Below are positions 32,129 to 41,487 of a stretch of 64,000 nt of DNA, piece after piece. The notes under the pieces are model-generated. The model made no database searches. It worked only from the letters and a program-made list of their open reading frames with translations, and was not told the origin of the DNA. The DNA is taken from positions 186,001 through 250,000 of the forward strand of contig CAVSDL010000015.1 of assembly GCA_963726775.1 (NCBI GenBank), in the 5' to 3' direction. Within the stretch, counting starts at the first letter, position 1; each line of letters opens with the position of its first letter. The translations under genes and the position numbers were made by a program. Source of the stretch: CAIWHR01 sp963726775. GTDB taxonomy: Bacteria; Pseudomonadota; Gammaproteobacteria; Burkholderiales; Casimicrobiaceae.

Positions 32129-33613
32129 ATGGTCGAGCGCAAGACCCGCCCCGCCCCCCTCACCCTCGTCGCCCGCAAATCCGTCAAATCCGCCGGCAAG
32201 CCCGGCCCAGCCACCCGCTTCCAGCTCCCCAGCAAGCTGTTCGTGCTCGACACCAACGTGCTGATGCACGACCCCACGAGCCTGTTCCGTTTCGAGGAGC
32301 ACGACATCTATCTCCCGATCCTCACGCTCGAGGAGCTCGACAACAACAAGAAAGGCGTCAGCGAAGTTGCGCGCAACGCTCGCCAGGCATCGCGTTTTCT
32401 CGACGAGCTGGTCACGGCAATGCCCAACGGAATCTCCGAAGGCATTCCGCTCGCCGTGAAGTCGGGCGGCGCCGCGACCGGCAAGCTCTATCTCCAGACG
32501 GAGGTGATCACCACGGTGCTGCCCAGCTCGCTCGCCAACGGCAAGGCCGACAACCAGATTCTCGCCGTGGTCATGCACCTCCAGCACCTGCACCCGAAAC
32601 GGAGCGTGATCCTGGTCAGCAAGGACATCAACATGCGGATCAAGGCGCGCGCCCTGGGCATCGCCGCCGAAGACTATTTCAACGACAAGGTGCTCGAGGA
32701 CACCGAGCTCCTGTATTCCGGAATGCAGGAGCTGCCCGGCGACTTCTGGGAGCGGCACGGCAAGGGGATGGAATCCTGGCAGCACGGCGGCCATACCTAC
32801 TACCGGATCAACGGGCCGCTGGTGCCCTCGCTGCTGATCAACGAGTTCGTGTACCAGGAGATTCCGGGCCAGGCGCCGCTGTACGCGCTGGTGAAGGAAG
32901 CCAGCGGCAGGACCGCGGTGCTGCAGACGCTGAAGGATTACACGCACCAGAAGAACAACGTTTGGGGCATTACCGCGCGCAACCGCGAGCAGAACTTTGC
33001 GCTCAATCTGCTGATGAATCCGGAGGTCGACTTCGTATCATTGCTGGGACAGGCCGGCACCGGCAAGACGCTGTTGACCCTCGCGGCGGGCCTGATGCTG
33101 ACGCTCGAGTTCAAGGTCTATTCCGAGATCATCATGACGCGCGTCACGGTGCCGGTTGGCGAGGACATCGGCTTTCTTCCGGGCACCGAGGAAGAGAAGA
33201 TGAACCCGTGGATGGGTGCGCTCGAGGACAATCTCGACGTGCTGAACAAGACCGACGACGAGGCCGGCGAATGGGGCCGCGCCGCGACGCGCGACCTGAT
33301 CCGCTCGCGGATCAAGGTGAAGAGCCTCAACTTCATGCGCGGCCGCACGTTCATCAACAAGTTCCTGATCATCGACGAGGCGCAGAACCTCACGCCGAAG
33401 CAGATGAAGACGCTCGTCACCCGGGCCGGCCCGGGAACCAAGGTCGTCTGCCTCGGCAACATCGCGCAGATCGACACGCCGTACCTCACCGAGGGCAGCT
33501 CGGGCATCACCTACGTCGTCGACCGCTTCAAGGGCTGGGCGCATTCGGGGCACGTCACGTTGCAGCGCGGCGAGCGGTCGCGGCTCGCCGATCACGCGGC
33601 GGAGATCTTGTAA
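32129..33613 (+). CDS. phoH: PhoH family protein with N-terminal PIN domain (PhoH2 type)
   Basis: A 494-residue cytoplasmic protein predicted to couple a PIN-type RNase to an SF1-like RNA helicase/ATPase. The PIN domain (about 35-175) starts FVLDTNVLMHDP and carries further acidic residues in LEELDNNKKG and KADNQILAV. The PhoH ATPase (about 270-490) has Walker A LGQAGTGKTLL and Walker B FLIIDEAQNLTPKQMK. AAGGAGG lies 6 bp before the ATG. PIN-PhoH proteins have been linked to RNA unwinding and cleavage and to toxin-antitoxin contexts; here it stands alone after bcp. Confidence 0.94.
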   Translation: MVERKTRPAPLTLVARKSVKSAGKPGPATRFQLPSKLFVLDTNVLMHDPTSLFRFEEHDIYLPILTLEELDNNKKGVSEVARNARQASRFLDELVTAMPNGISEGIPLAVKSGGAATGKLYLQTEVITTVLPSSLANGKADNQILAVVMHLQHLHPKRSVILVSKDINMRIKARALGIAAEDYFNDKVLEDTELLYSGMQELPGDFWERHGKGMESWQHGGHTYYRINGPLVPSLLINEFVYQEIPGQAPLYALVKEASGRTAVLQTLKDYTHQKNNVWGITARNREQNFALNLLMNPEVDFVSLLGQAGTGKTLLTLAAGLMLTLEFKVYSEIIMTRVTVPVGEDIGFLPGTEEEKMNPWMGALEDNLDVLNKTDDEAGEWGRAATRDLIRSRIKVKSLNFMRGRTFINKFLIIDEAQNLTPKQMKTLVTRAGPGTKVVCLGNIAQIDTPYLTEGSSGITYVVDRFKGWAHSGHVTLQRGERSRLADHAAEIL

Positions 33614-33746
33614 TGCGGCCTGCCCGTCGCCGTTGGCATTTGCGGGAGATCGGAGCTATCCGACTCCATGTCTCCGCCGGCGTCGGCGCCCCCCGCACCG
33701 TCCTTACGGCCCAGTTCCCAAACCCCTTGTCATCGTGCTCCCGACC

Positions 33747-34436
33747 ATGAACGATCTCGAACGCTATTTTCTCGACAACCCCGGCCGGATGGTCCACAAG
33801 TGGTTGCATTACTTCGAGATCTACGACCGCCACCTGACGCGGTTCCGTGGAACACCCGTCAATGTCGTCGAAATCGGCGTCTACCAAGGCGGGTCGCTGC
33901 AGATGTGGAAGCACTATTTCGGCGATAAGGCCACGATCTGGGGAGTCGACGTCAACCCGCTCTGCAAAGCGTTCGAGGAGGCAGGCGTCAACGTGATTGT
34001 CGGCGACCAGTCGGATCGCGTCTTTCTCAAGTCGCTCGCGAGCCTGCTGCCGCGCGTCGATGTCCTGATCGACGACGGCGGCCACACGATGCGGCAGCAG
34101 CGGTCGACGTTCGAGGAGCTCTTCCCGAAGGTCGATGCCCATGGGATCTACATCTGCGAAGATCTGCACACGTCGTACTGGCCGGAATACGGCGGCGGCC
34201 ATCTCGACCCCCGCTCGTTCATCGAGTTCAGCAAGAATTTCATCGACCGGCTGAATGCATGGCATTCGCGGGATTCGGGTTCGCTGCCGGTCTCCGAATT
34301 CACCCGCTCCGCACACGCGATGCACTACTACGACAGCATGCTGGTGATCGAAAAACGTCCTCGCGAGAAGCCGACCGATCGGCGCACCGGCGTTCGGACG
34401 CTTCCCGATTCCGTGTTTGCGCCGCCGAGACCGTGA
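33747..34436 (+). CDS. Class I SAM methyltransferase, sugar O-methyltransferase-like
   Basis: A 229-residue methyltransferase. The SAM-binding motif I is VVEIGVYQGGSLQMWK, followed by IWGVDVNPLC and a metal-site-like VLIDDGGHTMRQQ. The ICEDLHTSYWPEYGGG segment is like macrolide-sugar O-methyltransferases (MycE/TylE type) and glycan methyltransferases, so a sugar O-methylation role is likely. I start at MNDLERYF, 134 bp after phoH. It converges on the second methyltransferase and borders the glycan cluster. Confidence 0.85.
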   Translation: MNDLERYFLDNPGRMVHKWLHYFEIYDRHLTRFRGTPVNVVEIGVYQGGSLQMWKHYFGDKATIWGVDVNPLCKAFEEAGVNVIVGDQSDRVFLKSLASLLPRVDVLIDDGGHTMRQQRSTFEELFPKVDAHGIYICEDLHTSYWPEYGGGHLDPRSFIEFSKNFIDRLNAWHSRDSGSLPVSEFTRSAHAMHYYDSMLVIEKRPREKPTDRRTGVRTLPDSVFAPPRP

Positions 34437-34534
34437 CCGGGCCGGCGCGCGGGACCGCTCCACTGCAGGCGAGGACCACGTGCGGCCAGTCTGGCCGCCC
34501 TCCCGATGGCCTGCGCATCCGTCGCGTGACACGC

Positions 34535-35344
34535 CTATCCGAACCGGATGTTTACCCGGTAGGGATTCAACTGGTCCCAGCGCCGCGGTTTCCCGGGTTC
34601 CGCGGGCTTGTCGTTCGCGAGCACGCACACGGACTGGCCGAGCGCTGCGACGCCTTCGACCCGCTCGCCGCCGTCGTAGACCACCGGACGCGACAGCGCG
34701 ATGAACCGCTCCGTTGCGGAATGCATGGCGACTATTCGAAGATCAAGGTGTCGCGCCCAGGAATCGATCGCGTCGCGCCCGATGAATGTGTTGAGGTGGA
34801 CGTTCTGCCGGCCGGCGAGAACGGTCCGGTATGTCGACTCGAAGATATCCCAGTTGTGCGGATACTCGAGGAACGAAAAGACGATTCGCCCGCCGGGCCG
34901 GACGACGCGACGCGCCTCCAGCAGATAACAGTAGCTCTCCTCGTGCAACAGGTGGGTGAACACGGAGAAGAAGCATGCGAAGTCGGCGATGTCGTCGGCA
35001 AACGGGATCCGGATGTCTTCCACCATCACGAATTCCCACGAGGGCGGGCAACCCTGCAGTGCGTAATCGAGGAGTTCCGGCACCACGTCTGTGCCAAGGA
35101 ACCGGCCGGGCGAGAGGTACGTCAGCAGCGCCCGGGCGAGCCGCCCGGAACCGCAGCCGACATCGACGAGCGTATGTTTCGGCTCGAGGCCACAGCCGAT
35201 CAGCAGCTGCTTCTCGACCTCGCCCAGTGCGTCGTAACTGCCGCCGACGGCGCGCGACATGGCCTCCTCCAGCGGATACTGCGCCATCAGGCCGCGGACG
35301 AGGTTCCGGTAGTCGTCAAGGAAGTGGAACTTGGTCTTGGCCAT
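34535..35344 (-). CDS. Class I SAM methyltransferase (Methyltransf_11/25 type)
   Basis: A 269-residue methyltransferase with SAM motif I LVDVGCGSGRLARALL, the acidic loop FLGTDVVPELL, and FSVFTHLLHEESYCYLLEA, the usual motif before the substrate cap. The substrate is unknown; the position 20 bp downstream of the WbsX-GT2 gene on the same strand suggests a glycan or glycolipid. The ATG is clear and begins MAKTKFHFLDDYRNL. Confidence 0.87.
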   Translation of the reverse strand: MAKTKFHFLDDYRNLVRGLMAQYPLEEAMSRAVGGSYDALGEVEKQLLIGCGLEPKHTLVDVGCGSGRLARALLTYLSPGRFLGTDVVPELLDYALQGCPPSWEFVMVEDIRIPFADDIADFACFFSVFTHLLHEESYCYLLEARRVVRPGGRIVFSFLEYPHNWDIFESTYRTVLAGRQNVHLNTFIGRDAIDSWARHLDLRIVAMHSATERFIALSRPVVYDGGERVEGVAALGQSVCVLANDKPAEPGKPRRWDQLNPYRVNIRFG

Positions 35345-35364
35345 AATGCCGCTCCGCCGTGATT

Positions 35365-37404
35365 CTATCGTCGCGCGTCGGCGCGCTCATTCAGATAGTC
35401 CTGCAATCCGATGCGCCGCACGTGGTCAACGAAACGGGCCGCCTGCGTCGGGTCTCGAAGCACCGGGTGCTCGGCGATGCCGGCGAAGAAACGCGCAATC
35501 ACCTCGTCGCTCTCTAGCCCGCCCGCCAAACGCAGACCGGAAAACGTGTTCGCGCGATGCAGGCGATATTGATACAGGGGCTCGTCGACCATGACCAGCG
35601 GTGTGTGGTAGCTGGCAGCCAGCACGAAGTCCCAGTCGTGGCAGGCCTTCATCGCCGAGAAGCCGCCGGTGCGCTCAAGCAGATCCCGGCGGAACACAAA
35701 GTTGCCGGTGGAAATCGCGATGTTCGTCGCCAGCAACGCGTAAACGGGGTCGGGCGCCCGCGCGCCTTCGGCGATCACAGCGCGCAGGAATGCGACGTAA
35801 GGGTCATCGCCACCGAACTCGGCACCGTCCTCATCGATAAACCGCGTCGCGGAAAAGGCGAAGGCGGCCTCGCGCCGGCCCATTTCTGCGAGCAGACGCG
35901 CGAGGCGCATTGGAACAAACAGATCGTCGGAGTTTATGAGCGCAACGACCTCGCCCCCGGCGAGCGCGAGGCCGTGATTGATTGCCTCGTGAGCACCGGC
36001 GTTCGACTGGTGCACAACCGTCAGTCGCACCGCCGGATGCCTCGCAGCGTAATCGTCGAGCAGCGACGCGGTCGCGTCGTGCGAGCCGTCGTCGACGACG
36101 ATGAGCTCGAAGTTTTCGTAAGTCTGTGCCAGCACGGAGTCGAGCGCCGCGACGACGAAGCGCTCGTGGTTGTACGCCGGCATCACCACGGACACAAGGC
36201 AGGCGCTGGCGAACGCCTGATTCGGCCGCGCGGAACGAACGATCCGCGCTGCTGACGCACCTCCGTCCGCGTCTGACCATGCCCGGACCGCGCTCCAGGC
36301 GGGCCGCTCGGGCGCGCCGCGCTCGGAACCCGCCAGACCGTCCGACAAAGCATCGAGGTACTGGACGCCAAAGCGGCGGTCCGGTTCGAGATGACATCCG
36401 CGGTCCCATTCATTCCAGGAACGGACGAACAGCAGGCGTTCGTCGCCACTGAATCGCAAACGGGTCCGTCGCGCCGCCCGCTCGACCCAGACGCCAAACA
36501 ATTCGGGCGTCGAGCCCTCGAAGATCAGTCCGGCATTCTGATTCCGCGGCGTCTCGTCCCATCCCGGCATGACGGTGCTGAATCGCTTGTAGGGGGGACG
36601 CGCAACCGCCAGTGTTTGCGCGATGTAGCTTCGGTAGCTACGCACCTCCCCGGCAAATGCCGTGTTGGTCAGTTGCAGGCGATCACGGTGGCTTTCCGGG
36701 TGGAAGCCATACGGAGGCATGGCGAACGCAGCGTCGAACCCGCAGTTTGCCGGCAGTACGCCCCCCAATGCCGTGTCGACGCAACAAAGGAAGGCATCAA
36801 CGACGCCGGCGCGAACGCACTCGTCGCGCCAGATCGCGGCCACACGGGCCAGGCCGGATGCGGGTCCCGATCGCAACACCAGGACCAGAGGCCGCCCACC
36901 GACGCGGATATAGTCGACGTCGGCCAGAACCGGAAGCAACGCACGGATCGGCAACGCCTCGTCCGGCAGCGCGCCGGGCGGTGCTGAATCGTCCCCTTGC
37001 TCCGATTTCGACGCAGCGTCATCGGCTTCGAGACAGATGCAGAACGGGAATCCCGGCTTGTTCGAATCTGCCATCGCGGCGATCGCACGATTGAATGCGC
37101 CAGCGTCGCCGGACCATCGGCAGAGAAAACAGAATCCGTGAATGCCGTAGGCAGCGGCACGCGCTGCGTGCGCCGCAAGCGAAGCTACACCGGAGGCGTC
37201 GCAGTCATCGGATTCCACGGGCAAGTGCGGCTGGTGGTGTCCGGCAAAATTCGGCCGGGCCCCGCGCACACTTTCCGCGTCGGCGAGACCGGACCCGTAC
37301 GACTCGCACGCTCGGGGTGTGTCGCCGCCGGGCAGACGGTAGAACGCGATCATTCTCAATTCCGGTCGAGCCGGCGCCGCCGCCACCTTCGTTGACGGGC
37401 TCAC
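35365..37404 (-). CDS. WbsX-like glycoside hydrolase-99-type domain fused to GT2 glycosyltransferase
   Basis: A 679-residue fusion. Residues 15-360 are a WbsX (GH99-like) domain with the diagnostic YGIHGFCFLCRWSGD (86-100) and SWNEWDRGCHLEPD (329-342). Residues 404-620 are a GT2 domain beginning VSVVMPAYNHERFVVAALD, with VVDDGSHDAT, a nucleotide-binding ALINSDD and the acceptor-side KACHDWDFVLA. This pairing is common in O-antigen or capsule loci. The start is a GTG that overlaps the previous stop (GTGA), so it is coupled to the SEC-C/TPR gene. Confidence 0.87.
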   Translation of the reverse strand: MSPSTKVAAAPARPELRMIAFYRLPGGDTPRACESYGSGLADAESVRGARPNFAGHHQPHLPVESDDCDASGVASLAAHAARAAAYGIHGFCFLCRWSGDAGAFNRAIAAMADSNKPGFPFCICLEADDAASKSEQGDDSAPPGALPDEALPIRALLPVLADVDYIRVGGRPLVLVLRSGPASGLARVAAIWRDECVRAGVVDAFLCCVDTALGGVLPANCGFDAAFAMPPYGFHPESHRDRLQLTNTAFAGEVRSYRSYIAQTLAVARPPYKRFSTVMPGWDETPRNQNAGLIFEGSTPELFGVWVERAARRTRLRFSGDERLLFVRSWNEWDRGCHLEPDRRFGVQYLDALSDGLAGSERGAPERPAWSAVRAWSDADGGASAARIVRSARPNQAFASACLVSVVMPAYNHERFVVAALDSVLAQTYENFELIVVDDGSHDATASLLDDYAARHPAVRLTVVHQSNAGAHEAINHGLALAGGEVVALINSDDLFVPMRLARLLAEMGRREAAFAFSATRFIDEDGAEFGGDDPYVAFLRAVIAEGARAPDPVYALLATNIAISTGNFVFRRDLLERTGGFSAMKACHDWDFVLAASYHTPLVMVDEPLYQYRLHRANTFSGLRLAGGLESDEVIARFFAGIAEHPVLRDPTQAARFVDHVRRIGLQDYLNERADARR

Positions 37405-38291
37405 GACCGCAGCACCGTCGAATCAGGCGGCTCCAGCGCGAGCGTTTCCCCTGGCAGAGGGATTCGCGACGCAAGTGCTGCCGTCGCGAAAATGATTCCG
37501 ATCCGATCCTTCCCGTCACGGGACAACTCGCGAATCCGGTCGAGGAGATCGCCGGGTTCATCCGCGGTGACAACGAGAACAATGCAGTCGGGACATGCGG
37601 CTTCGACCCAGTCCCGCAGCGAATGCGCGCTGCCGATGACGACCAGAAGACCGCCGACCGAATACATGCCGTGCTCGAGGCGGAGCCCCGGCGCAGCGGG
37701 AATTCTGGAAATCGCAATGGGATCGGCCCCGACTTCGACGCGCGCCGCCGCGAAGATCCGGAGGAGGCGACCGAATGCCGCTGCATCAGGAGCCGTCATC
37801 TCCTGCGCGATCACCAGCCTCACCGTCGACGTCGACGCGGCAAGCGATCGCAGGTCGTCGACCGGCTCGACAAGGCGGGCGGCGCGACGGAGCGCCTCCT
37901 GGCATAACTCACGTTCGATCCGCGGCACCGATTCCACCAGATGAAGATTGCTTCTCGCCGCCGGCACGTCGGGACGCAACGCGACTGCGCGCTTCAACAG
38001 GCGCGCCGCGTCGTCGAACCACCCGCGTTGGTAATGCACGACCCCGAGCATGTGCAGCGCGTCGAAGTTGCTGGGGTCGCCGGCCAGTACCTGAGCGTAG
38101 AGCTCCGCTGCTTCACCGAAGCGTCCGGCTTGCTGTGCCCCGAGAGCGACCTGCATCAGTGATGGCGCAGCGGCGGTTCCCTGTGTCACCCGGGCGATCG
38201 AGCCATGGCACTCCTTGTATCGGCGCCCGCTGCCGCACGGGCATGGGGCGTTGCGCGAATGGGCGGTAGTCACGGCGGAGGCATCACTCAT
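37401..38291 (-). CDS. SEC-C zinc motif plus TPR protein
   Basis: A 296-residue protein. Near the N-terminus is a SEC-C zinc-binding motif, APCPCGSGRRYKECHG (Cys17, Cys19, Cys28, His29). TPR-like helices follow (about 45-115: AAELYAQVLAGDPSNFDALH and MLGVVHYQRGWFDDAARLLK). The C-terminal 150 residues have alternating beta/alpha character (TVRLVIAQEM, GLLVVIGSAH, DCIVLVVTADE), perhaps a degenerate glycosyltransferase-like fold; I cannot name it. It resembles the N-terminus of the large protein upstream and is translationally coupled to the WbsX-GT2 gene. Confidence 0.75.
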   Translation of the reverse strand: MSDASAVTTAHSRNAPCPCGSGRRYKECHGSIARVTQGTAAAPSLMQVALGAQQAGRFGEAAELYAQVLAGDPSNFDALHMLGVVHYQRGWFDDAARLLKRAVALRPDVPAARSNLHLVESVPRIERELCQEALRRAARLVEPVDDLRSLAASTSTVRLVIAQEMTAPDAAAFGRLLRIFAAARVEVGADPIAISRIPAAPGLRLEHGMYSVGGLLVVIGSAHSLRDWVEAACPDCIVLVVTADEPGDLLDRIRELSRDGKDRIGIIFATAALASRIPLPGETLALEPPDSTVLRS

Positions 38292-38524
38292 CGAGCGCGA
38301 TATCCTCGTGGTCGGCCAACGTCGGAGAACGGCGGTCTGGCGCAGAAGGCGCGGCGTCCAACCACGCCGCATTCCCAGAAGATACCAGAGCCGTCCATGC
38401 CGAAGATTCGATCACCGATCCGCACCCACCGCAGCATTCGGCGACCGTGGCTCTTCGCACGCGCGATTCGACCGTCGGTCATCCGGTTCTGCCGTCGATT
38501 GCACGCCATTCGCCGACTTACACA

Positions 38525-41404
38525 TCAATCGGCGTTGCGCTGTGGCCATGACGCGAAATTCCTGCGCGCCGATTCGAGCACTTCCGGCAATCGCGCGGCG
38601 ACCCTCCGCGTCAGCTCGTCCAGTTGTTTCAGCGCGCGGACACAGAGCATCTCCAGCTGACCCGAATCGAGGACGCGACAATTGACAACGTAGTCCGCCA
38701 GCCCGAAGAGCTGCCACAGTCCTTCGAACTTGCCCTGATACGAAATTCCAATGGCCGGCGTGCCCATGCCCAGCGCGGCGATCGCCAGATGCATGCGGCC
38801 TGTGACCACCAGATCGACCTGTCCGGCCAGGCGTTTCGCTTCGTCGGGGCTGGCAGGCACGACATGGCGGTGGTACGCGGTGTCAATGCGTTTCCGGGAC
38901 AGGAGTCTCGAGAGATTCATGGCGATGGCAACGTCACTGTCGTCCGCGCTGGCACCCGTCCGAAGGTCATGGGCGCACCACAGTATGCTGAGCCGCTGAT
39001 TCGAGACCAGCCTGGCGGCCGCATCGGCGAACTTGCAGAGCTCGCCGTCTTCGACGGGCGAGGCTGTGGAGAGCACATGCCTCGACAAGTTGATCATCGC
39101 CACGCGCCGGCCCGACGATTTCTGTTCATGGATCCAGGTCTCGATTTCACGAGTTGCAAACGACGACTCTGCCGGCGGCATCAGGAACGCCACGTCGGCA
39201 ACGGCGACCACGGACAGCAAGCCACGATTCGCAAGGCGCCGAGCGGAGACGGGATCACGCACGCAAAGCGGGATGCGCCCTGCAAGGCGGGCCAGATCGG
39301 CAATGGCCACCTCGTTTGGGGCATCGTTGATGCTGAAACCGAAGATGGTGGTCGCGAGGCCCCGACGTTCGGCGATCTCCACGAGCGCCAGTCGACGGCG
39401 CGTTTCGTCGAGCGAATAGTATCCATCCAGCACATCCGCGCCGAAAAGAGCAAATGCGTCGTACCGACTCAGGACCGCCTCCACTTTCGCCAGCACGTCC
39501 GACCCCGACCCGGCGTCCTCCGAGACCACCGTCATAACGTTGCGGACCCCGGGAAGGTGCGGCCAGCGATCGCCGTGGTAGATCGAAATCAAATCGACCA
39601 CCCATCCCGCCGCCGCGCTATCCCGCCACGACAGCAGCCCTCGAACCATGGCCTCGTCACCCAGGCTGCCATGCCCCGCAGGAACCAGAATCAGAGCGGC
39701 GTGCCGTGCGTCCGCGACCGACGGTGCGCACTCGTGGATCGGACCATCGGGGGCACGTTCGGGACGCACATCCTTCCGCGGGATCGGCAGATCGCGCAAC
39801 TCCTCCAGCACAGCCCGCGCGGCGTCCGGTGAAAAGTGCCGGCGCACGTTTTCCATCCCTCCGTCGGAAATCGTGGTCCACATTTCACTGTCGCCATAGA
39901 CGCGCACGATGGCGTCCGCAAAGTCCTGCGCCGTGTCGGCGATGAGCGCATTGCGTCCGGACTCGAGGTGCATGCCCTCGGCCGCGCGCATCGTGGCGAT
40001 GACGGGAACACCGGAACTCTGCGCGGTGCCAATCTTGCCCTTCACTCCCGCGCCAAAGCGCAATGGAGCCACGGAAGCACGGCACCCGTCGAGGTACGGC
40101 AACAGGTCCGGCGCATGCCCAACGACGACGATTCCGTCGCCGGCAAGTGCACGAACAGAATCGGGAACATTGCTGCCGACAAGATAGGTGAGCACGTCCG
40201 GAAGTACGCGGCGGACCCTCGGCCACACTTCGGCGGCATACCAGCAAACGGCATCGACGTTGGGCAGATGCCCAAACCCGCCTACAAAGAACAGGTCGCG
40301 GCGATCGTCGAAACCCGCCTTCCGGCCGCGGACGTCGTGGATGTTGGACAGGATCCGGACCTGCGCGTCCGGAACCTCGCGGGACAGCAGCCTTCTTTCG
40401 CAGTCGCTGACGACCAACGTGAAATCCGCGGCGCGAATTACTCCCAGTTCCTGTCCCTGGATCAGTGCCGCATGGCGCATGGATTCCGGGTTACCGGTAA
40501 GTTCGGCCATCCGCCTCTCTCGTACAAAATGCAGGTCCAGCGTGTCGACGATAAATCGAGCGTTGGGCGCGAAGTGACGCAACAGCGTGATGTACGGCAG
40601 TGCGAGATTGAATCGGCTGATGAAAATAAGATCGAAATCGTGGCCGCGTGTGGTCAGAATCTGCGTGAGACCACCCCAGACGGCTGGCGGGTGGAGGACC
40701 TCGATCCCTGCGTCGTCCATCCATCCGTCGCGTGCCTTCGAGAAATTCATATCCAGTGCGTGAAATGCGACCGCGCAACCGATGTGCCGCAGCAGGGACA
40801 AGATCGAAACCAAACGTACCGACGGCCCGTCCCGGTCGCGCTGCGGCGCAGAACCATCGACGTACAGAACCCTCGTTCCCGGGCGCCGTTCCAATGCCCG
40901 CTCCACGGCATGGAGCGGAGCATCCGCGCGCGCGCATTCGCGGGTACCCGTCGGGTCTTCCGCGGCGGACGGCTCCGCGAACACGGCAATCCGGTCGCGC
41001 CAAGTCGCACCATCCCAGGTGGACGAATCGTCGAACATGCGGGAAACGACCAGAGACAGATTGTGCTTCATCGAATCGATGGACCAGCCGGTGATCTGCA
41101 GCGCCTGCCAGATAAGCCTGGCCGCCTCGGCGTATCTACCGGTCTGATAGCAGATCACGCCGAGCATGTGCAGGCAGTCGGGCTCGCCGCGCGCATCTTC
41201 CAGCGCCATGCGATACAGGGATTCTGCCGCCTGCAGATCGCCCGCCTGCTGCAGGAGCAGAGCCCTGTGCATGATCGCGCGGAGTCCGTGGCTCGCGAAG
41301 ACCGCCTCGCTCGCACTTTCGATTCCGCAGCAGTGCTTGAAGCGCTTTCCGCTTCCGCAAGGACAGGGCCGCATTCTCGAAATGACGGCGCTACCGGGCA
41401 TCAT
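38525..41404 (-). CDS. SEC-C/TPR/GT4 glycosyltransferase/polysaccharide pyruvyl transferase fusion
   Basis: A 959-residue multidomain protein. An N-terminal SEC-C motif (MRPCPCGSGKRFKHCCG) is followed by TPRs (about 40-110), a GT4-like glycosyltransferase (about 175-540, with DLFFVGGFGHLPNVDAV and APLRFGAGVKGKIGTAQSSG), and a polysaccharide pyruvyl transferase domain (about 580-900, with AGHGSLGDEAMVRGLLSW and GRMHLAIAALGMGTPAIGIS). Single-chain coupling of glycosyl transfer and ketal-pyruvylation is unusual. The ATG at 41404 was chosen; a GTG at 41422 is an alternative. The SEC-C function here is unknown. A 233-bp gap with nothing recognised separates it from the next gene. Confidence 0.8.
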   Translation of the reverse strand: MMPGSAVISRMRPCPCGSGKRFKHCCGIESASEAVFASHGLRAIMHRALLLQQAGDLQAAESLYRMALEDARGEPDCLHMLGVICYQTGRYAEAARLIWQALQITGWSIDSMKHNLSLVVSRMFDDSSTWDGATWRDRIAVFAEPSAAEDPTGTRECARADAPLHAVERALERRPGTRVLYVDGSAPQRDRDGPSVRLVSILSLLRHIGCAVAFHALDMNFSKARDGWMDDAGIEVLHPPAVWGGLTQILTTRGHDFDLIFISRFNLALPYITLLRHFAPNARFIVDTLDLHFVRERRMAELTGNPESMRHAALIQGQELGVIRAADFTLVVSDCERRLLSREVPDAQVRILSNIHDVRGRKAGFDDRRDLFFVGGFGHLPNVDAVCWYAAEVWPRVRRVLPDVLTYLVGSNVPDSVRALAGDGIVVVGHAPDLLPYLDGCRASVAPLRFGAGVKGKIGTAQSSGVPVIATMRAAEGMHLESGRNALIADTAQDFADAIVRVYGDSEMWTTISDGGMENVRRHFSPDAARAVLEELRDLPIPRKDVRPERAPDGPIHECAPSVADARHAALILVPAGHGSLGDEAMVRGLLSWRDSAAAGWVVDLISIYHGDRWPHLPGVRNVMTVVSEDAGSGSDVLAKVEAVLSRYDAFALFGADVLDGYYSLDETRRRLALVEIAERRGLATTIFGFSINDAPNEVAIADLARLAGRIPLCVRDPVSARRLANRGLLSVVAVADVAFLMPPAESSFATREIETWIHEQKSSGRRVAMINLSRHVLSTASPVEDGELCKFADAAARLVSNQRLSILWCAHDLRTGASADDSDVAIAMNLSRLLSRKRIDTAYHRHVVPASPDEAKRLAGQVDLVVTGRMHLAIAALGMGTPAIGISYQGKFEGLWQLFGLADYVVNCRVLDSGQLEMLCVRALKQLDELTRRVAARLPEVLESARRNFASWPQRNAD

Positions 41405-41487
41405 TCGGCGTCCGTGCTCCACCGTGCGGTCCGGATTGCCGACGATGCGATCGCACCGCAGCGTGTCGGACCCATGCCCTGCGCCCG

